This document shows, piece after piece, positions 6,360-12,558 of a DNA stretch of 13,937 nucleotides. A program made the translations under genes and the position numbers. A model generated the notes under the pieces. The model did not search any database, was not told where the DNA came from, and saw only the letters and a program-made list of their open reading frames with translations. Origin of the DNA: Acidobacteriaceae bacterium (GTDB lineage: Bacteria; Acidobacteriota; Terriglobia; Terriglobales; SbA1); NCBI GenBank assembly GCA_003136335.1, contig PLEA01000517.1, forward strand, positions 1 through 13,937, read 5' to 3'. How positions within the stretch are numbered: position 1 is the first letter of the stretch; each line of letters starts with the position of its first letter.

Positions 6360-8204
6360 ATGCGGCAACTGACGCGCCTCGTCCGCTATGCGCTCCCATA
6401 CTGGTGGCAGATCCTGTCTTCAGTTCTGCTCATGGCCGCAGTGGGCGGGCTCGACGCCTTCAAGTATTTGCTGGTCCGTCCAGTATTTGATCGAGTGCTG
6501 AATCCTGCGACCGGATCGCAGAACATTCAGCTTTTCGTGATTCCCGGCACGCACCATCCGGTGTATCTGCAGCAGTTCGTGCCCTCGCATTTTACGAATG
6601 CCTGGACCATCGTGGCGTTTGCGCTGGTTGCGTCCACCATTCTCAAAGGAATTTGCGACTACTCCGGCACGTACCTGGTGAATCACGCAGGTTTCGGCAT
6701 GATCACCGATCTGCGCGACGATCTTTACACCGCCCTATTACGCCGGTCGGCCGCATTTTTTTCGAAACACACTACTGGAACTTTACTCTCCACCATCATC
6801 AACGACATCGAGCGAGTACAGTACGCCATGTCGACCGTTTTGTCGGAACTCCTGCAGCAGTTCTTCACTTTTATTTCGGTGGCCATTGTGGTGGTAATCC
6901 TGGGCGGAAACCTTGCCTGGGTGTTGCTCTTGTTCGTCCCGGTGATTGTGCTCTCCTCGCGCAAAGTCGGTTCCCGCGTGCGCCATACCACCCGGCACGG
7001 CCAGGACAAACTGGCGGAAATTCAGAATATTCTGCACGAAACCATTACGGGCAATCGCATCGTGAAAGCCTTTAACATGGAGGACTGGGAGATTTCCAGG
7101 TTCCGCAACGCGGCTCGTCGCCTTTTCCGCGCGAATCTTCGCTCGGTGGCTGCCACCGCGATAAGCTCTCCGCTGATGGACGTGCTTGGGACTGTCGGGA
7201 TTGCTCTTCTAATCCTTATTGGCCGCGGTCGGATCGCGCACAATCAAATGACGGCCAGCGTTTTTGTTGCTTTCATCACCGCCGTCTTCAGTCTCTACAA
7301 TCCGGTCCGCAAATTCGCGCTGTTTTATAACAACTTTCAACAGGCGCTGGGAGCTTCGTCGGAAATCTTCAAGTTCATGGATCTTGAAGACGATGTCCGT
7401 GAGAAACCACGCGCCAAGGTTTTACCGAAGTTCTCCAACAGCGTTCGCTTCGAACACATCACATTCGCCTATGCCAACGACGGGGAAGAGAGACATGAAG
7501 TTCTACACGACATCGATCTCGAAGTCCGACAGGGCGAAGTACTGGCCGTTGTCGGCTCCAGCGGCGCGGGCAAGAGCACCTTGGTCCACCTGATTCCCCG
7601 CTTCTTCGATGTGACTAGCGGTCGCCTCCTGATCGACGGCAACGACGTGCGCGATGTAACCCTCGCCTCTTTGCGGGCGCAGGTTGGCATCGTCACCCAG
7701 GAGACGGTGCTGTTCAACGATACCGTGCGCAACAACATCGCCTACGGCCAGCCCCACGTTCCGCAGAAAGAAGTCCAGGCCGCTGCCTGCGCAGCACTGG
7801 CACACGATTTCATTGTGGCCCTCCCGGCAAGTTACGATACTGTCATTGGAGAGCGCGGTGTGCGGCTTTCCGGAGGCGAGCGCCAACGGTTGGGGATTGC
7901 GCGCGCGCTTCTCAAAAATGCGCCCGTCCTGATTCTGGATGAGGCCACCTCGGCGCTCGACAGCGAGTCGGAAGCTCTGGTGCAATCCGCACTGCATAAT
8001 TTGATGAGCGGCCGCACCGTGTTTGTAATCGCGCACCGCCTGTCGACAGTGCGTCGTGCGGATCGTATCGTGGTGATTGAAAATGGCACGATTGCCGACA
8101 TCGGCCGCCACGAAGAGTTAATGAAGAAGTTAGGAACGTACCGGCGTCTCTACGAACTGCAATTTGCCAACGCAGATTCGCCCAGAGCAGTTGCAGAAAC
8201 TTAA
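6360..8204 (+). CDS. msbA: MsbA-type ABC exporter (fused membrane and ATPase domains)
   Basis: A 614-residue half-transporter that would act as a homodimer in the inner membrane, most likely flipping the lipid A core or another lipid. Residues 1 to about 330 form the six-helix exporter domain (starting RLVRYALPYWWQILSSVLLM). The ATPase domain shows Walker A GSSGAGKST (399-407), a Q-loop in VTQETVLFND, signature LSGGE (503-507), Walker B VLILDE (523-528) and the switch histidine H559 in IAHRLST. ATG 6360 is chosen because GGGAGG lies at 6351-6356 and the product then begins like the family; ATG 6312 or TTG 6303 would add 16-19 residues, and TAGAAT at 6292-6297 might serve as a -10 box for those. 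It is 11 bp from yicC and probably cotranscribed. Multidrug exporters share this architecture, so the substrate is inferred. Confidence 0.88.
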   Translation: MRQLTRLVRYALPYWWQILSSVLLMAAVGGLDAFKYLLVRPVFDRVLNPATGSQNIQLFVIPGTHHPVYLQQFVPSHFTNAWTIVAFALVASTILKGICDYSGTYLVNHAGFGMITDLRDDLYTALLRRSAAFFSKHTTGTLLSTIINDIERVQYAMSTVLSELLQQFFTFISVAIVVVILGGNLAWVLLLFVPVIVLSSRKVGSRVRHTTRHGQDKLAEIQNILHETITGNRIVKAFNMEDWEISRFRNAARRLFRANLRSVAATAISSPLMDVLGTVGIALLILIGRGRIAHNQMTASVFVAFITAVFSLYNPVRKFALFYNNFQQALGASSEIFKFMDLEDDVREKPRAKVLPKFSNSVRFEHITFAYANDGEERHEVLHDIDLEVRQGEVLAVVGSSGAGKSTLVHLIPRFFDVTSGRLLIDGNDVRDVTLASLRAQVGIVTQETVLFNDTVRNNIAYGQPHVPQKEVQAAACAALAHDFIVALPASYDTVIGERGVRLSGGERQRLGIARALLKNAPVLILDEATSALDSESEALVQSALHNLMSGRTVFVIAHRLSTVRRADRIVVIENGTIADIGRHEELMKKLGTYRRLYELQFANADSPRAVAET

Positions 8205-8215
8205 GAACACGCCCT

Positions 8216-9154
8216 ATGCCCATACGCTCGATGACAGGTTTTGCGCAAGTAAGAGGTGAAATCCAGCGCCCGGATGGCGACATCGCGTCCGTCCCCGCAA
8301 TTCCGGTTCAGTCCAATGGACGGCTCGCTTTTGCGTTTTCGCTAAAATCAGTCAACCATCGTTTTCTGGATCTGCATTTTCGGCTTCCCTCCGGGACCGA
8401 TTCGCTCGAGATGCAACTGCGGCGCCTACTGAAGGAGAAGATGGGTCGCGGCCACGTCGAAGTCTCTCTGAGCCTGGAGCGCACGAGCAATGAAACGTTC
8501 GCGCTCAACCGCGAAATTGTCGGCGGTTACATCGCTGCGTTCCGCGCCGCTGCTGCCGAGTTTTCCCCGGCCGCGGAGCCCGACCTCAACGCCGTTCTGC
8601 GCATTCCGGGCGCTCTCGACTCAGCCAATGACAGTGCCGACGGCGACATTGAAGCCGCGGTGATGGCGAAGGTTGGCGAAGCCCTGGAGCGGCTGAATCA
8701 GATGCGCGAGGAAGAGGGCCGCGGTATTGCCCGCGAACTGCGCGAGCGCATGGCTCACCTCGTCGAGGCGGGGAAGGTCGTGCAGCAGCATCGCCGGGCG
8801 GTCCTGCAGAACTACAACGAGCGGCTGCAATCCAGGCTTCAGGAGTTGCTGGGCGCAACCGTCGACAAGGAGCGAGTCCTGCAGGAAGCCGCGCTGCTCG
8901 TCGATCGCAGCGACATTCAGGAGGAAATCGTCCGCCTTGAAACGCACGTGCAACACTTTCTGGGATTGCTCGAAAAAGGCGGCGAAATCGGCAAGAAGCT
9001 GGACTTCCTGCTGCAGGAAATGAACCGCGAGGCCAACACGCTGCTTTCCAAGACCTCTGGGCTGGCGGGTGAAGCACTGAAGATTACGGAGGCTGGCCTG
9101 GCCATGAAGGCAGAAATCGAGAAGTCGCGCGAGCAGGTGCAAAACCTGGAATGA
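8216..9154 (+). CDS. yicC: YicC/YloC family endoribonuclease
   Basis: The 312-residue product begins with the family's IRSMTGFA and continues with LKSVNHRFLDLHFRLP, then KMGRGHVEVSLSLER. The C-terminal domain ends with the hallmark GKKLDFLLQEMNREANTLLSKTS (about 260-282) and a helical tail. E. coli YicC and B. subtilis YloC are endoribonucleases that trim RNAs including small RNAs. Between the N-terminal motif and the LKSVNHR strand lies an extra stretch, about residues 14-36 (from GEIQRPDG to VQSNGR), longer than the short loop I expect there. The stop overlaps the gmk ATG (ATGA at 9151-9154), so the two are translationally coupled; pairing of yicC with gmk is conserved across many phyla. 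The start has no clear Shine-Dalgarno but lies 11 bp after msbA. Confidence 0.93.
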   Translation: MPIRSMTGFAQVRGEIQRPDGDIASVPAIPVQSNGRLAFAFSLKSVNHRFLDLHFRLPSGTDSLEMQLRRLLKEKMGRGHVEVSLSLERTSNETFALNREIVGGYIAAFRAAAAEFSPAAEPDLNAVLRIPGALDSANDSADGDIEAAVMAKVGEALERLNQMREEEGRGIARELRERMAHLVEAGKVVQQHRRAVLQNYNERLQSRLQELLGATVDKERVLQEAALLVDRSDIQEEIVRLETHVQHFLGLLEKGGEIGKKLDFLLQEMNREANTLLSKTSGLAGEALKITEAGLAMKAEIEKSREQVQNLE

Positions 9155-9858
9155 ACGCAACCTACAGGCCCCTGATCTATATCATCTCGGCGCCGTCCGG
9201 CTCGGGGAAGTCGACCCTGGTCAACGAGTTGCTGAAGCTGGTTCCGGATCTAGATTTCTCGATCTCTTACACCACGCGTGCTACCCGCGGCAGCGAGCAA
9301 AATGGCAAGCAGTACCATTTCGTTTCTCGCGAAAAATTTGAGCAGATGATTCGCGACGATGAGTTCCTCGAGCACGCCAACGTCTTCGGCAATTACTACG
9401 GCACGGCACGTCGGTTCCTGCAAGAGGCGGAAGGAAAAAGGCACGATCTTCTGCTCGACATTGACGTGCAGGGAGCCGAGCAGATAAAGCGAAAGTTGCC
9501 GGAAGCCGTTAGCATCTTTGTGCTGCCTCCGGATCGCAAGACCCTGGAATGGCGCCTGCGCAAGCGCAGCGAGGACGCCGAAGAGGTGATTCATCGCCGG
9601 TTGGTCACGGCCAGTCGTGAGATTGAGAACTACGACAAGTACGACTATATTTTGATCAACGATGATCTTGGGGAATCGATCGAGAGCCTGCAGGCGATCG
9701 TTCTATCGGAACGCTTGCGGCGCTCGAGGCCGCCTCTATCTTCGGGGGAGAAGAAAATCGTGGAATCGGGGGATCGTCATCGACTGGCGAACGTCCGCGA
9801 CCGGGTGGGACCGATCCTGTCGTCCTTTGGTTCCCCCCCGCCTTCGGCACGCCCCTAG
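9151..9858 (+). CDS. gmk: Guanylate kinase
   Basis: The enzyme phosphorylates GMP to GDP with ATP, a step in GTP supply. The 235-residue product shows the P-loop SAPSGSGKST (13-22), the GMP-binding SYTTRATRGSEQNGKQYHFV (39-58), the NYYGT stretch (81-85), LLDIDVQGAEQI (101-112) and the lid arginines RLRKRSED (135-142), so the catalytic parts are complete. It is about 25-30 residues longer than typical bacterial GMK; the extra is a C-terminal tail from about 195, with a proline-rich end. The start overlaps the yicC stop by four bases. rpoZ follows after 159 bp, as in the common yicC-gmk-rpoZ-coaBC order. GMP kinase next to RNA polymerase omega and a (p)ppGpp-responsive block is a widespread association. 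Confidence 0.97.
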   Translation: MNATYRPLIYIISAPSGSGKSTLVNELLKLVPDLDFSISYTTRATRGSEQNGKQYHFVSREKFEQMIRDDEFLEHANVFGNYYGTARRFLQEAEGKRHDLLLDIDVQGAEQIKRKLPEAVSIFVLPPDRKTLEWRLRKRSEDAEEVIHRRLVTASREIENYDKYDYILINDDLGESIESLQAIVLSERLRRSRPPLSSGEKKIVESGDRHRLANVRDRVGPILSSFGSPPPSARP

Positions 9859-10017
9859 ATTTCGCGGTATCATTTTAGGGCGGGCCGGAAAGGGTCGTCG
9901 AAGGCCGCAAATAGAGTAAAGCGGGACAAGCCTGAGAGTGGGCTGGGTTTTGTGGAACGCATTGTTCGACGTTCGGCAGTAGTTAAACTTCGAACCTGTT
10001 TTTAAGGGAGAGTCCCA

Positions 10018-10251
10018 ATGAAGTTGATCGAAGGCTTTGACAGCAACTACCGATACATCTTGGTGGCAGCGCGGCGGGCGCGGCAACTCCAGTCGGGTGC
10101 GCCGCCGGTGGTCGACACCAATTCCCGCAAGCCATGCCGCATCGCGCAGGACGAAATCCGTGCCGGCAAGGTGAAGTGGGAGATTCCGGAAACCCGCACC
10201 GCCGCCGAGCAAGCGGAAGAAGCGCTCAACAAGGCGCTGGGCCAGGACTGA
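10018..10251 (+). CDS. rpoZ: RNA polymerase omega subunit
   Basis: Omega helps fold and assemble the beta-prime subunit. The 77-residue product has the conserved core YRYILVAARRARQLQSG (11-27), then PVVDTNSRKPCRIAQDEIRAGKVKW (30-54), where E. coli omega has its Nk...iAl.Ei..G segment, and a charged C-terminal helix. A good Shine-Dalgarno, GGGAGAG at 10005-10011, precedes the ATG by six bases. Its position between gmk and coaBC is the widespread one and supports the call for such a short protein. The 159-bp space upstream (9859-10017) holds no gene; a 6-bp inverted repeat GTTCGA (9964-9969)/TCGAAC (9990-9995) lies there with no known role. Confidence 0.95.
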   Translation: MKLIEGFDSNYRYILVAARRARQLQSGAPPVVDTNSRKPCRIAQDEIRAGKVKWEIPETRTAAEQAEEALNKALGQD

Positions 10252-10270
10252 AGACATTATTGATTTCGTG

Positions 10271-10344
10271 ATTGTTGATTGCTGACTGCGAAAACGCAGG
10301 TTCGGGATCAGCGGTTTTGAATCAGCAATCAAAAATCAACAACC
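10271..10344. repeat. Large nested inverted repeat between rpoZ and coaBC
   Basis: ATTGCTGA (10278-10285) pairs with TCAGCAAT (10322-10329), and the flanking GTT and GTT triplets pair onward with CAA and CAAC across a small bulge. Nested within is a 5-bp hairpin CTGCG-AAAA-CGCAG (10286-10299). The structure ends about ten bases before the coaBC ATG, which has no Shine-Dalgarno, so folding could affect coaBC translation or mark the rpoZ 3' end. It could equally be a dispersed non-coding repeat. Confidence 0.5.
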
Positions 10345-10353
10345 AAACCTTCC

Positions 10354-11580
10354 ATGAAAATAGTTCTGGGCGTCACCGGAGGAATCGCGGCCTACAAGGC
10401 GGCGGAAATTGTCCGCTTGCTGCAGCATCGTGGCATCCGTGTGCAAGTCGTGATGACGCGCGCCGCCCAGGAGTTCGTACGTCCCCTCACCTTCGCCGCT
10501 CTCTCCGGAGAAAAAGTCATTACCGGCATGTTCGCGCCGAGTGAAGAACATGAAGGGCAAGAACCCAACATCGATTCCGCCATCGAGCACATCGCGGTCG
10601 CGCAATCCATCGATGCGCTCGTGGTTGCGCCTGCGACGGCCGACGTTCTCGCGCACTTCGCGCAAGGAATCGCCTCGGACTTTCTGACCACGCTTTATCT
10701 CGCCACCACCGCGCCGGTTGTGGTTGCGCCCGCCATGAACGTCGACATGTGGAATCATCCCGCCACGCAGGCCAATCTCCAAGTCCTGCGGCAGCGGGGC
10801 GTGAAAATTGTTGAGCCCGGCGCAGGCTACCTGGCTTGCGGAATGACCGGCTCGGGACGGCTTGCGGAGAACGAAGCCATTGTTGCCGCGGTGATGGAGG
10901 CTCTCGGTGCGTCCCAGGATTTCAGCGGCGAAACCGTGCTGATCACAGCCGGCCCGACGCGCGAAAAAATCGATCCCGTACGCTATCTCACCAACCGCTC
11001 CAGCGGCCGCATGGGCTATGCTCTCGCTGAGGCCGCCTTGCGCCGCGGCGCGCGCGTTCTTCTGGTCAGCGGACCCACGTCGCTCACTCCGCCCGGAGCC
11101 GCCGAGCTGACGAGAGTCGAGTCGACGGAAGAAATGCGCGCCGCGGTGCTCAAACTGTTTTCCCAGGCGAGCGTCGTGATCAAGACCGCCGCTGTCTCCG
11201 ACTATCGCCCGAAAGCCGCGGCGGTCCAGAAAATCAAGCGCAAAGACCCGATGACTCTGGAACTTGAGGCCACGCCCGACATTTTGAAAGAACTTTCTCT
11301 CAAGAAGGGATCACAAATAATGGTGGGCTTCGCCGCCGAAACGGAAAACGTTCTGGAGAGTGCGCGCCAGAAGCTGGTATCGAAGAATCTCGACGCTATT
11401 GTTGTCAACGACGTTTCGCGCGAGGGCGTAGGTTTTGATTCCGACCGCAACGCGGTCACCATCATCAGTCGCGACCAGGTCGTCGATGTTCCGGAAACTA
11501 CGAAGTGGGAAGTCGCCCAGCGCGTTCTCGACCAGGTGGTGCGACTGCGCCAGCACCGTAAATCGCCCGTGAACGCCTGA
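10354..11580 (+). CDS. coaBC: Bifunctional phosphopantothenoylcysteine synthetase/decarboxylase
   Basis: The protein joins cysteine to 4'-phosphopantothenate and then decarboxylates it to 4'-phosphopantetheine, two middle steps of coenzyme A synthesis. The N-terminal CoaC half is an FMN flavoprotein: GVTGGIAAYK (6-15), catalytic H79 in EHIAVAQ, PAMN at 126-129, and the ACGMTGSGRL motif with C162. The CoaB half starts near 190 and shows TAGPTREKIDPVRYLTNRSS (198-217), KTAAVSDYRPK (277-287) and KIKR (293-296), followed by LVGF-like MVGFAAET and a C-terminal VNDVSREGVGFDSDRN. Both halves are complete at 408 residues. The ATG lacks a Shine-Dalgarno and follows a large inverted repeat by ten bases. 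Its neighbours rpoZ and priA are the usual ones. Confidence 0.97.
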   Translation: MKIVLGVTGGIAAYKAAEIVRLLQHRGIRVQVVMTRAAQEFVRPLTFAALSGEKVITGMFAPSEEHEGQEPNIDSAIEHIAVAQSIDALVVAPATADVLAHFAQGIASDFLTTLYLATTAPVVVAPAMNVDMWNHPATQANLQVLRQRGVKIVEPGAGYLACGMTGSGRLAENEAIVAAVMEALGASQDFSGETVLITAGPTREKIDPVRYLTNRSSGRMGYALAEAALRRGARVLLVSGPTSLTPPGAAELTRVESTEEMRAAVLKLFSQASVVIKTAAVSDYRPKAAAVQKIKRKDPMTLELEATPDILKELSLKKGSQIMVGFAAETENVLESARQKLVSKNLDAIVVNDVSREGVGFDSDRNAVTIISRDQVVDVPETTKWEVAQRVLDQVVRLRQHRKSPVNA

Positions 11581-11601
11581 TCCAATCACGCTGGACCATT
11601 C

Positions 11602-11612
11602 TGCATTACAAT
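11602..11612 (+). promoter_or_regulatory. -10-like box just before the uracil-DNA glycosylase gene
   Basis: TACAAT (11607-11612) matches five of six -10 consensus bases and ends ten bases before the ATG at 11623; no Shine-Dalgarno is present. A nearly leaderless transcript from the 42-bp gap after coaBC is plausible. A TG at 11602-11603 is two bases too far upstream for the classic extended element. Confidence 0.4.
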
Positions 11613-11622
11613 CTAGAAACCG

Positions 11623-12510
11623 ATGCCCCTCACGCTTGAGCCGGATCTGCGGCGCGCGCTCGCCGAACGTGTTCGTTACTGCAATGAGATGGGCATCTAC
11701 GATTTTTACCGTCGCGAACCGCGAGTCTCCGAATCCGCATCAGTCACTGCCGAAGTGGATGATCTGTCTTTATCTCCAACATCCCGGGAACTGAGAGAGG
11801 AAATGGCCGCAAAAAAATCCGCCGTAGTTGCGAAGGCCGCCGATAACAACATTCTGCAGGTGCTGACTCCGCATGCAGAGCAAAGGGTTGCCGATCCCAT
11901 AGCCGCGCTCAAACTGATTCGCGAAGATCTGGGCGATTGTACTCGCTGCAAACTGCATCAACAGGGCCGGAAACAGATCGTGTTTGGCGTAGGCAATCCG
12001 CACGCCGAATTAATGTTCGTGGGCGAGGGCCCAGGCGCCGACGAAGACACGCAGGGCGAGCCCTTTGTGGGACGGGCCGGACAGTTGCTCAACAACATGA
12101 TCAAAGCGATGGGCATTCGGCGCGAGGATGTCTACATTGCGAACATTGTGAAATGCCGTCCCCCGGGCAATCGCACGCCGGAGCGCGACGAGTGCGAAAC
12201 CTGCTCACCGTTTCTCATGCGGCAGATCGCCGTGGTCAAGCCGAAGGTCGTAGTGGCGCTCGGCGCGGTAGCCGCGAAAAACCTGCTCGCTATCAACGCG
12301 CCGATGTCGGAACTTCGCGGCCGCTTTTACGATTTCATGCCCCCCGGCGCACAAAGCAGCGACCACTCCTGGCAGGGAACGAAGCTTGCGGTGACCTACC
12401 ATCCGGCGTTCCTTCTTCGCGATCCGCGCCAGAAAGGCGAAGCGTGGAAGGATTTGCAGATGGTCATGAAATATCTGGGACTCGAGCCTCCCAAAAAAGC
12501 CGCCGAATAA
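11623..12510 (+). CDS. udg: Family 4 (iron-sulfur) uracil-DNA glycosylase
   Basis: The enzyme removes uracil from DNA to start base-excision repair. The catalytic domain occupies about residues 93-288 of 295. The cluster ligands fit the family 4 pattern: C106xxC109, C178 in [17 protein letters not shown], and C194 before SPFL. Motif A is [20 protein letters not shown] (134-153) and motif B is [10 protein letters not shown] (259-268). Before this lies an extension of about 92 residues that I do not recognise; it starts with a helical [27 protein letters not shown] and continues low-complexity and charged. The ATG 11623 is the first start after coaBC and gives a plausible leaderless message; ATG 11803 (residue 61) would remove most of the extension. 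It stands between coaBC and priA, which are often direct neighbours elsewhere. Confidence 0.94.
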   Translation: MPLTLEPDLRRALAERVRYCNEMGIYDFYRREPRVSESASVTAEVDDLSLSPTSRELREEMAAKKSAVVAKAADNNILQVLTPHAEQRVADPIAALKLIREDLGDCTRCKLHQQGRKQIVFGVGNPHAELMFVGEGPGADEDTQGEPFVGRAGQLLNNMIKAMGIRREDVYIANIVKCRPPGNRTPERDECETCSPFLMRQIAVVKPKVVVALGAVAAKNLLAINAPMSELRGRFYDFMPPGAQSSDHSWQGTKLAVTYHPAFLLRDPRQKGEAWKDLQMVMKYLGLEPPKKAAE

Positions 12511-12540
12511 ACCGGCGATTTATCTTTCCTCCGGCGTCAC

Positions 12541-12549
12541 TGCTATTCT
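12541..12549 (+). promoter_or_regulatory. Extended -10 box just before priA
   Basis: TGC followed by TATTCT (12544-12549) fits an extended -10 element with four of six hexamer matches and ends nine bases before the priA ATG. No Shine-Dalgarno is present. The arrangement parallels that before rapZ and the uracil-DNA glycosylase gene. Confidence 0.35.
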
Positions 12550-12558
12550 CTGAAAACG

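Noticed and set aside
9929..9952. AGCC/GGCT hairpin followed by GGGTTTT after gmk as a terminator
   Set aside because: The stem is only four pairs with an eight-base loop, too weak to support a terminator call.
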